A stretch of DNA of 64,000 bases from JBQTGK01 sp052400665 (GTDB lineage Bacteria > Bacteroidota > Bacteroidia > Bacteroidales > Marinifilaceae). Below the pieces are notes generated by a model. It was not told the DNA's origin. It worked only from the letters and a program-made list of their open reading frames with translations, and did not search any database. Position 1 is the stretch's first letter, and the number at the start of each line of letters is the position of its first letter. A program made the position numbers and the translations under genes. The stretch lies in NCBI GenBank assembly GCA_052400665.1, contig JBQTGK010000003.1; one strand, 5' to 3'. Shown piece by piece: positions 54,913 through 62,329 of the stretch.

Positions 54913-55614
54913 CTATTGTTTAATTTGCAAATAAATTAATCCTGTTAAAAGTGCAAAGCCAAAGCTTAGCAGTGTTCCAATTAATATGTACTCGGTAAGT
55001 TTTCTGTCTTTAGCACGAGAGAGATCTCCAAACCTAAAAACAGATTTTGCCGTAATTAATAAACCTATGGCTGCCCATTGGTTAAGGACTATAAAACCGA
55101 ACACAAAAAGGCGTTCTAAAATACCAATATATTTACCAGCATGTTGTAATGAGTTGTTAGGATTATCTTCATCCAAAACCCATTTATTCATTATTAATTT
55201 CATAAATATTGCAGATACGTAGGTAACACATAATATGGCTAAAATTAATATTAAAGACTGGGTTGAGTATAGTAAATCAAATTTTACTGTAAATGGCTCG
55301 TAAATATATACCAATATTCCAATTACTATAATATGAGCTAATTGATCTAGAATGAAATACAAGTTATTGTGCTTAAAATTTAGTTTTACTAAATCTATAA
55401 TATAGTGGCTTAATACAATTGTAATTATTATTGGCCAATAGGATATTTTAAATTGAAGAACTACGCAGGTTGCCAGCAAATGGATTAAAAGGTGATAATA
55501 TAAATAAGGCGATTTATGCCTGTTTTGTTTTTTATTTTCGACCCACTTGTCCGATTGAAATACAAAGTCGCCTAATACATGAGCAATTAATAATTTTAAT
55601 GTTAGTTCTATCAT
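54913..55614 (-). CDS. DUF3307 family membrane protein
   Basis: The protein has 233 residues with about seven membrane helices. The N-terminal LLIAHVLGDFVFQSDKWVENK and YYHLLIHLLATCVV match DUF3307. Its start overlaps the SatD gene stop by four bases, so translation is coupled. SatD-DUF3307 pairs occur in other Bacteroidota as far as I recall. The biochemical function is unknown. The conserved acidic and histidine residues near the helix ends (HVLGDF, HYIIDL) suggest a membrane enzyme or channel rather than a structural protein, as an inference only. Confidence 0.78.
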   Translation of the reverse strand: MIELTLKLLIAHVLGDFVFQSDKWVENKKQNRHKSPYLYYHLLIHLLATCVVLQFKISYWPIIITIVLSHYIIDLVKLNFKHNNLYFILDQLAHIIVIGILVYIYEPFTVKFDLLYSTQSLILILAILCVTYVSAIFMKLIMNKWVLDEDNPNNSLQHAGKYIGILERLFVFGFIVLNQWAAIGLLITAKSVFRFGDLSRAKDRKLTEYILIGTLLSFGFALLTGLIYLQIKQ

Positions 55615-56210
55615 AATTTTGATAATTGAGCTCTATAAAAATTATTTATTTTTAAAATTTCTTCATATCCACCTCTTTTTAAGGCTTCGCTAATACTACT
55701 TTGCGATTTTCCTAAAAGTTTTGCTATTTCTTTTTGATGTTTATCAGGATTTTCCAGGCTTGTTTTTATTGTTTTAGCAACAGTATTACTCCAGCTATTT
55801 GCTGTTAGTAAAATAAGGCTCAAAATTAAATTGATGGTATTATCAAAGTCTTTATGATCCGATTTTATTGCTATAGTCCGTTTTTTGAGATTTTCAAAAC
55901 ACTCACCCGAATTTACATAAGCTCCTCCATTCGATTCGCTTACTTTGTATGCACTGTGGCTTTCTTCTCCTAAACCGATGCCTATTCTAACATCGTAGTT
56001 TTTTGTTTGTTTAAGGCTGGCTTTAATATGAAAAGCAGCAATTAATATATCTTCTGGCGAAATTACAAGTTGAAAACTATCACCTCTGTAAATTTCCCAT
56101 TGTTTAGGTTCGTTACCGTATTTTTGTAATACTGTTTTTAGAGAGTTAAGCCATTCTGTCACATCTCCCTTTCTCGAATTAATTATATCACCTGTTAAAA
56201 CTGCTTTCAT
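55611..56210 (-). CDS. SatD family protein with C-terminal helix-turn-helix
   Basis: The protein has 199 residues from the ATG at 56210. The frame stays open to 56252, but those codons lie inside the operator-promoter region. The N-terminus MKAVLTGDIINSRKG, the YRGDSFQL segment and VRIGIGLGEES match SatD. They resemble class III nucleotidyl-cyclase core motifs, with Asp8 and Asp44 as possible metal ligands. Residues about 158-180 (KEIAKLLGKSQSSISEALKR) form a helix-turn-helix. It may be a nucleotide-responsive regulator that binds the three palindromes upstream of its own gene. SatD was named in Streptococcus mutans, but its mechanism is not known to me. Confidence 0.8.
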   Translation of the reverse strand: MKAVLTGDIINSRKGDVTEWLNSLKTVLQKYGNEPKQWEIYRGDSFQLVISPEDILIAAFHIKASLKQTKNYDVRIGIGLGEESHSAYKVSESNGGAYVNSGECFENLKKRTIAIKSDHKDFDNTINLILSLILLTANSWSNTVAKTIKTSLENPDKHQKEIAKLLGKSQSSISEALKRGGYEEILKINNFYRAQLSKL

Positions 56211-56222
56211 TAATTTTTTATT

Positions 56223-56253
56223 CAAATATATCGGTTTTAAATCCGATATCAAA
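56223..56253 (-). promoter_or_regulatory. satD promoter, exact consensus
   Basis: On the minus strand, TTTG (56253-56250), exactly 19 bases and TATATTTG (56230-56223) match the consensus. The spacer is filled by the first palindrome (56228-56249). The box ends 12 bases before the start codon. Confidence 0.82.
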
Positions 56254-56305
56254 ATATATCGGCAATAAAACCGATATGTATAAATATCGGTTTTAAATCC
56301 GATAT
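56228..56305. repeat. Three 22-bp palindromic operators at 28-bp period
   Basis: Copies lie at 56228-56249, 56256-56277 and 56284-56305. Each has arms ATATCGG and CCGATAT around an eight-base AT-rich centre. The centres of copies 1 and 3 are identical (TTTTAAAT) and copy 2 differs. Start-to-start distance is exactly 28 both times, and spacers are six bases. The first copy sits in the promoter spacer. Probable binding sites for SatD itself or another regulator. Confidence 0.85.
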
Positions 56306-56340
56306 GGGATTAATGTTAGCATCTATAACTAAATATTATT

Positions 56341-58635
56341 TTACTGATTTATAATAGATTCAATGTTTGCTCTGTCGTTAATGTTCGGAAATTTATCCAA
56401 TATTTGTTTGGCTACAATTTTAGCCTGACTTGTGTGTTTGTATTTAATATGAAGATTTAATAAAGCTACGTAATAATTTGAATCTTCAGGATTTATTTTT
56501 ATTGCACTATTTAAAAATTCTACGGCTTTATTAGGTTGATTTTTAAAATCATACATCATTGCGGCATTGTAGAAAATTCTAGGATTATCAGGAGAAAACT
56601 TAGCCGCTTTTAACAAGTAGGTCATCGATTCATCGTAGCGCTTACGTTCTGTTAAGAATAGGGCATAGGTGAACATTGTGCTTCCATCGTTCGGAACATT
56701 TTTCAAATAATCTTTCAATAAGATCTCAGCTTTTTTGTATTCTCCTTTATTGTTGTACAAAATTGCCAGATTAATCTTTATTGGGTGCAGCTCAGGATCT
56801 TGTTCTAGAGCTCTTTTATAGAATTTTTCGGCTTTATCGTTTTGTTTATTATTGTAATAAAAATTAGCCAGATTAAACTTTCCAGAAGGGAAATCGGCAC
56901 TATATTCTAGCGCTTCAATATATTCTTTTTCTGCTCGTTCGAGTTGTGTTCGATATTTTACAGGTATCTGATCTTTGTTTACTGTATTAAGTTTTGTTGC
57001 ACACTCAACTCTAATGGCTTTTGTTTGATCATTAAGCATTCCAAGTACTTTCTTAAATGATTCCTGATCATCCATCATTAAGTTCTGAAGGGCATTGTAT
57101 CTAATGTGTCCATTAAAATTATTTAGCGCATCAAATAAAATATCTTTAGCTTTACTTTGGTAGTGCATTCCAAGTAGACGTATGGCAGTTGCTCTTATTA
57201 TTTCAGGGTACACATCGTCATTATAAATATGAACCAAACCATCGAAACCTTTTTGACTGCCAGTTTCAGCTTCTTTAAAGTAAGTACCATATTGCGAATT
57301 TCGACTTGTGCCATGCCATTTTTCAACATAGTCTATAGCCCATTGTGTCGATTTATCAGCATGACATTGATTACAGGCATTAGGCGTTCCAAGCTCCTTG
57401 GTTAAGTCGGGACGAGGAATTCGGAAACTGTGGTCGTTTCGGTAATCGGGTCCCATATAAAATTGCGCAGGCATGTGGCAGTTAATGCAACGAGTACCTT
57501 CTCCAACTTCAAATTTAACTCCATCATCGGCAATTACAGCATCTCCTTTTTCTCCTTTCGATTTGTGGTAATGATGATTGTAAGTGTCGTAATCATCGGC
57601 ACGGTGGCATTGTGTACACAGACGATTATCTTCGAACAAGCGTTTGGTACTATGTACATTGTGGCAATCGTTACATTTTACATCGCGCATATACATTTTA
57701 CTTTGCGTAAACGAACCATAAACATAATCTTCATCTAATATCTGTCCATCGATATGGTAATTTTCTCCATTAGGCAAATTCGGAATGGTATGATTATAGA
57801 TATCTGCACTATGCTTAAAATCGGAAAGCGAACCACGTCGAGTGTGGCAGCGAACACATAAATCAACATATTGCTTGTTATCGATTCCACTGGTTTTAAC
57901 AACTAAACCAAAATTATTATGTTCGTCTCTGGCATAATCGGCTTTGGCTGCCCACTCGAGGTGTTTCGATGCAGGTCCGTGGCAAGCTTCGCAGCTTACA
58001 TCTATTTCGCTCCAGGTAGTATGATACGAATCTGTATCAACATCGTATCCTTTTACTAAATTTGTTGAGTGGCAGTCGGCACACATGCCATTCCAGTTCT
58101 GAGCCTGATTGGTCCAGTGTAACCAGTTGTCGTGTTCTATCGTTTCATTTTTATATATGGCCTTGGCCATGTGATACCATACACTATCTTTCGAATTCCA
58201 TGTTAATGCGAGTGTTTGCAGTCTACCACGGTCAAATTCTACTAAATATTGCTGTAGCGGATAATAACCAAATACATATTTAATCTCAAACTCTTCCAGT
58301 TTTCCTGATTCTCCATCAGTAAGAGCATAAAATTTATTATCTTTTTTGTAAAGCTTATGGGTCATTCCATTATACTCCAGAGATTGGTTGTTAAAGTTTC
58401 CTAAAACCGTAGAATCGTTAGCATGATCCATTGCTTTATCATGATCGGAGCCAACCCATTCATTGTACTCATTTAAATGGCACTCGATACAAGTTTCTCG
58501 CCCAACATATTGTGCTTCGGTGGGTGGTGTATTGCTGGCTCCATAAGTATTTATAAGCAGGTACAAAGGAATCGTAAGCAATGTAACTATCGATGCAAGT
58601 AAACTAATTCGTTCTGTTCTTTTGCGATTCTCCAT
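56341..58635 (-). CDS. Octaheme c-type cytochrome with C-terminal HEAT/TPR repeats
   Basis: The protein has 764 residues. An N-terminal helix (about 9-29) anchors or exports it. Eight CxxCH heme sites lie at residues 49, 185, 215, 260, 321, 340, 383 and 421. A HEAT-like region follows (about 460-570), then at least five TPR units (about 575-760, for example AEKFYKRALEQDPELHPI). It should carry electrons in the periplasm, and the TPR part should bind a partner protein. It overlaps the Rieske gene end (TAATG), so it belongs to the cytochrome b-Rieske operon and probably accepts electrons from it. Confidence 0.92.
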   Translation of the reverse strand: MENRKRTERISLLASIVTLLTIPLYLLINTYGASNTPPTEAQYVGRETCIECHLNEYNEWVGSDHDKAMDHANDSTVLGNFNNQSLEYNGMTHKLYKKDNKFYALTDGESGKLEEFEIKYVFGYYPLQQYLVEFDRGRLQTLALTWNSKDSVWYHMAKAIYKNETIEHDNWLHWTNQAQNWNGMCADCHSTNLVKGYDVDTDSYHTTWSEIDVSCEACHGPASKHLEWAAKADYARDEHNNFGLVVKTSGIDNKQYVDLCVRCHTRRGSLSDFKHSADIYNHTIPNLPNGENYHIDGQILDEDYVYGSFTQSKMYMRDVKCNDCHNVHSTKRLFEDNRLCTQCHRADDYDTYNHHYHKSKGEKGDAVIADDGVKFEVGEGTRCINCHMPAQFYMGPDYRNDHSFRIPRPDLTKELGTPNACNQCHADKSTQWAIDYVEKWHGTSRNSQYGTYFKEAETGSQKGFDGLVHIYNDDVYPEIIRATAIRLLGMHYQSKAKDILFDALNNFNGHIRYNALQNLMMDDQESFKKVLGMLNDQTKAIRVECATKLNTVNKDQIPVKYRTQLERAEKEYIEALEYSADFPSGKFNLANFYYNNKQNDKAEKFYKRALEQDPELHPIKINLAILYNNKGEYKKAEILLKDYLKNVPNDGSTMFTYALFLTERKRYDESMTYLLKAAKFSPDNPRIFYNAAMMYDFKNQPNKAVEFLNSAIKINPEDSNYYVALLNLHIKYKHTSQAKIVAKQILDKFPNINDRANIESIINQ

Positions 58636-59096
58636 TATGCGTAGGTTAATTGCGATTTGTTAAATGATGTTCTTCTTGTTGGTTTACTTGTATCAATAAA
58701 TAATTCTCCGTTTTCTATGGTAATTGGGAATGTATCTAAAGGTCGGGTAGCAGGAGCTGCTAATACTTCTCCGAATTTGTTAAACTGAGAAGCATGACAA
58801 GGACAATTAAATCCTCCTGTTTTAGCATTTGTGTTCACCACACACCCAAGGTGAGTACATTTTATAGACATGGCAAGAAAACCACCATCTTCGTATCGTT
58901 TTAAAAAGAATTGTCCCGTTAAAAAAGGGTACAGCTTATTATTTTCGAAAGAATCAGCTTTTCCAGCATTAAATAAGTTGGTTTTTTTTCTGGATGTAGA
59001 TGTTTTACTAACACTTCCTTTTATTAGAAAAATGGCCTCGATAGCTGCAGCAGCAACAAGTATTCTTTGTATGAATTTACGTCTGTCTATTTTCAT
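58635..59096 (-). CDS. Rieske [2Fe-2S] protein
   Basis: The protein has 153 residues. A twin-arginine-like start (DRRKFIQRILVAAAA) suggests Tat export with a retained helix anchor. Cluster ligands are Cys80 and His82 in CTHLGC and Cys98 and His101 in CPCH. Cys85 and Cys100 are placed for the stabilising disulfide. The length is typical for bc/b6f Rieske subunits. It lies between the cytochrome b and octaheme genes and should shuttle electrons from the quinol site to the cytochrome. Confidence 0.94.
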   Translation of the reverse strand: MKIDRRKFIQRILVAAAAIEAIFLIKGSVSKTSTSRKKTNLFNAGKADSFENNKLYPFLTGQFFLKRYEDGGFLAMSIKCTHLGCVVNTNAKTGGFNCPCHASQFNKFGEVLAAPATRPLDTFPITIENGELFIDTSKPTRRTSFNKSQLTYA

Positions 59097-59118
59097 TACA
59101 ATAGTATCATTCAGTATT

Positions 59119-60405
59119 TTAAAAGATCATTAACATGCCTTCTCCTCGTAAAAAAAGAGAAATTAGTAACATGCTTATGTAAGATGATATTAATATGCTT
59201 GTGCAGGCCATAATTAATTCGGTACGGTCGGCTTTATGTTTTTTATTCCAAAATAATAGATATGCAGCAACAGGAATAACATATAAAAGAAAAGGGATAA
59301 GACCTGTTGAAATCCAAGATGGCCAAGTGGATAGCCATAAATCAAAATGAAGAAAATGATCTAGTATGTAAATCAATATAAAAGTAAAAATAAAGGCTAA
59401 TATGCTTGATTGTATACAAATTCTTTTTCCTAATGGGGAGTTAAACCAAACGCCAATATTTATATTGGTATATTTAAAATAGGGAAGGCCCAAAAAGAAT
59501 AATCCAGCAGAAAAAGGTATAATTATAGCGCTAAAAAATGGATGAAGATGAAGCAGTAATTCTTGTGCTCCTAAAAAGTACCAGGGAGCTTTGCTGGGAT
59601 TAGGACTTTTTAGTGGATTGGCTTGTTCAAGTAGTGGTGCATGGTAAAATACTGATATTAGAAATAAGCCGGCAATTAAAATACTTGCAATCATTATTTC
59701 TTTAGAAACCAGATGAGGCATTACATCTACTTTTTGTTTTTCTTCCTGTTTTGGAACAGCAACACCACCAGCTTTGCGAACTAACCAAAAGTGCATACTC
59801 ATTAGAAAAATAAAGAAAAGAGGAATTATACCTGTATGCAGCGTGTAAAAGTTAAGCAATGTATTGCCATCTACAGTTTCGCTTCCTCGTACCATATTGG
59901 CTATTGGATGCCCTATCATCGGAATGTATTCGATAATTTGAGTGATTACAGTAACTGCCCAATAGGCCAGTTGATCCCAGGGTAATAAATACCCCGTAAA
60001 ACTCGATGCCAGAACTAAAAAAAATAGTAATAAACCGTAGATCCAGTTTTCGGCTCTTTTTTGAAAAATACTCTGCGAAAAATACACTCTTATTAAGTGT
60101 AAGAAAGATGCTAAAACCATAAGTTTAGCAGATAAATGGTGCAGATTACGAATAAATTGCCCAAATACAGTATTATTTTTTAATCCTAAAATAGAATCAT
60201 AGGCATGCTCAACTGTTGGGATATATGAAAATCGTAGAATTAACCCGGTAAGCGATAAAATTATGAATAGTAAGGCACAAATACCTCCTAAGCCAAAGGT
60301 TCTGTTATATTTTATGGCTCTAGAATCAATTTTAGGTGGATGAAGGTGTAGAATAAATTTTTCTATGGATGAGGATGTTTGATCTCCTTTATTCTTGTTT
60401 GTCAT
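59119..60405 (-). CDS. Cytochrome b (b6-like, N- and C-terminal domains fused)
   Basis: The protein has 428 residues with about eight to nine membrane helices. Heme ligands can be assigned as His89 or His90 with His103, and His190 with His205. The 15-residue spacing of the second pair is that of b6 rather than mitochondrial cytochrome b. The Qo-site PEWY motif is replaced by KAPWYFLGAQE (about 272-282), a variant I recall from menaquinone-type complexes. The subunit-IV-like C-terminal part is fused. It is the first gene of the operon and oxidises quinol in the inner membrane. Confidence 0.92.
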   Translation of the reverse strand: MTNKNKGDQTSSSIEKFILHLHPPKIDSRAIKYNRTFGLGGICALLFIILSLTGLILRFSYIPTVEHAYDSILGLKNNTVFGQFIRNLHHLSAKLMVLASFLHLIRVYFSQSIFQKRAENWIYGLLLFFLVLASSFTGYLLPWDQLAYWAVTVITQIIEYIPMIGHPIANMVRGSETVDGNTLLNFYTLHTGIIPLFFIFLMSMHFWLVRKAGGVAVPKQEEKQKVDVMPHLVSKEIMIASILIAGLFLISVFYHAPLLEQANPLKSPNPSKAPWYFLGAQELLLHLHPFFSAIIIPFSAGLFFLGLPYFKYTNINIGVWFNSPLGKRICIQSSILAFIFTFILIYILDHFLHFDLWLSTWPSWISTGLIPFLLYVIPVAAYLLFWNKKHKADRTELIMACTSILISSYISMLLISLFLRGEGMLMIF

Positions 60406-60734
60406 TACTGGGAATATCAGATTTATATTGAGAGTACAAAGTAAGCGAAAAAGCTTGGAAATATAAAAAAAATATATCTATACGTCTGGTAGGTAATGGT
60501 CGTATTAATAGTTTTAAGAGGGGTAATTTTTATTATGCCGATATAACTAAAACTAAATCAATATAATATGTTTATTTGTATTGTTTTTATTTATGCTTTT
60601 AATTCAATAAATGGCTAATAATTTTATATAACTTTATACTTCAATAGTATCAATAGAATATTTTAATTGATGATTTTTAGCAATAATATTAAGCTAGAAA
60701 TTTAAGGAGTCTTAAAACACAATAAATATATTAT
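60406..60734. other. 329-base gap between cytochrome b and sulfatase genes
   Basis: A divergent AT-rich region. Toward cytochrome b, the minus strand has a TACTTTG sequence that is one base short of the -7 consensus. Toward the sulfatase there are several T-rich tracts but no exact promoter. No ORF, terminator or repeat is supported. Confidence 0.45.
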
Positions 60735-62249
60735 ATGATAAAATTAAGATTACTATCCTACATCTTTACCGGCCTATTGTTATTTGGTTGTGCAGAGAAA
60801 AAAAGTGAAAAAAATCAGCCTAATATTATTTTTCTGTTTGCTGATGATCAGTGTTACAATACAGTACATGCATTGGGGAATGATGAAGTAATAACACCTA
60901 ACCTTGATAAAATGGTTGCCGATGGAGCTACTTTTACTCAGGCTTTTAACATGGGAGCCTGGAATGGTGCAGTTTGTGCCAGTAGCAGGGCAATGATTAA
61001 TACCGGGCGATTTGTTTGGAGAGCTTATGATTATGAAACTCATCAGAAAGATTTGGTGGATAATGGTCAAATGTGGGGGCAAATTATGCAATCGGCAGGT
61101 TACGAAACTTACATGACAGGGAAATGGCATGTTAAAACGCCTCCTTCAAAACTATTTAATCATACGGTTCATATTCGTCCCGGAATGCCCAAAGATACCT
61201 GGGATCATGCTACACAGGTAAAGCGTTTTGCCGAATTGGAAAGAACAAAAAAAGGTAAAGCTGAAGATTTGATGCCATTTGGGTATAATCGCCCTCAAAA
61301 TGTGGCGGATACCAGCTGGCAGCCCTGGGATAAGAATAATGGTGGTTACTGGCAGGGAGGAAAACATTGGAGCGAAGTGTTAAAAGATGATGCGATCACT
61401 TTTATCGATTCTGCCAAAGGAAAAGAGAAACCATTTTTTATGTATCTGGCCTTTAATGCACCTCATGATCCTCGCCAGTCGCCAAAGGAATTTTTAGATA
61501 TGTATCCATTGGAAAATATTTCGATTCCAGAATCTTTTTTACCAATGTATCCATACAAAGATAGTATTGGTTGCGGTCCTTCTTTGCGCGATGCGGCCTT
61601 AGCTCCATTTCCTCGTACCGAGTATTCAATGAAAAAGCATCGCCAGGAGTATTATGCTTTAATTACTCATCTTGATGAACAGATTGGGGAGATTTTAAAA
61701 GCACTTAAGGAATCGGGTGAAATGGATAATACTTACATTTTTTATACCGCCGATCATGGATTGGCTATTGGTGATAATGGTTTAATGGGTAAGCAAAATA
61801 TGTATGACCATTCTGTGCGTCCGCCATTGTTTGTTATTGGTCCTGACATCCCGAAAGGGAAAAAGATTGATGCTGAAGTGTATTTACAGGATATTATGGC
61901 TTCGTCGATTGAGTTGGCCGGATTAGCAAAACCTGAGTATGTAGAATTTAAGAGTTTTATGTCGTTGGCTCGTGGAGAGCAGACAAAATCGAATTATGAT
62001 GCCATTTATGGTTGTTACCGACCAGATATGCAACGCATGATTCGTACCAATGGTTTTAAACTGATAGTCTATCCTCATGGAAAAGTTATGCGTTTGTATG
62101 ATCTAAAAAACGATCCGAATGAAATGAACGATTTGGCAGTTAAGCCTGAGTATAAAAAGAAAATAAAAGAATTGTTTACAAAATTGGTGGCTCTTCAGAA
62201 AGATATGGATGATCCGTTGGATTTGACTGAGGTTTTTCCTCAAGTATAA
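60735..62249 (+). CDS. Sulfatase lipoprotein (S1 family)
   Basis: The protein has 504 residues. The lipobox is LLFGC with Cys19. The metal-binding start is NIIFLFADDQ and the second metal site is FYTADHGLAIGD. The residue converted to formylglycine is Cys81 in VCASSRAMINTG, where the position normally Pro or Ala is Ser. It should cleave sulfate esters, perhaps from marine polysaccharides, in the periplasm or at the cell surface. It stands alone, with no maturase (anSME) and no susC/D genes in the window. A terminator follows. Confidence 0.9.
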   Translation: MIKLRLLSYIFTGLLLFGCAEKKSEKNQPNIIFLFADDQCYNTVHALGNDEVITPNLDKMVADGATFTQAFNMGAWNGAVCASSRAMINTGRFVWRAYDYETHQKDLVDNGQMWGQIMQSAGYETYMTGKWHVKTPPSKLFNHTVHIRPGMPKDTWDHATQVKRFAELERTKKGKAEDLMPFGYNRPQNVADTSWQPWDKNNGGYWQGGKHWSEVLKDDAITFIDSAKGKEKPFFMYLAFNAPHDPRQSPKEFLDMYPLENISIPESFLPMYPYKDSIGCGPSLRDAALAPFPRTEYSMKKHRQEYYALITHLDEQIGEILKALKESGEMDNTYIFYTADHGLAIGDNGLMGKQNMYDHSVRPPLFVIGPDIPKGKKIDAEVYLQDIMASSIELAGLAKPEYVEFKSFMSLARGEQTKSNYDAIYGCYRPDMQRMIRTNGFKLIVYPHGKVMRLYDLKNDPNEMNDLAVKPEYKKKIKELFTKLVALQKDMDDPLDLTEVFPQV

Positions 62250-62272
62250 TTGAGACAAATTTTTTTGAATGA

Positions 62273-62310
62273 AAAAGGAGCTTGAAATAACAATTCGAAG
62301 CTCCTTTTTT
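62273..62310. terminator. Bidirectional terminator between the sulfatase and M56 genes
   Basis: AAAAGGAGCTT and AAGCTCCTTTT form an eleven-pair stem with A/T tracts on both sides, between convergent genes. Confidence 0.88.
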
Positions 62311-62329
62311 ATTGTGATAAGTTCAAATT

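Noticed and set aside
56228..56305. CRISPR-like array before satD
   Set aside because: Only three repeats with six-base spacers and strong palindromy, placed on a promoter; operators explain them better.
57430..57738. Plus-strand ORF of 102 codons with hydrophobic stretches
   Set aside because: Antisense of the heme-binding region of the octaheme cytochrome.
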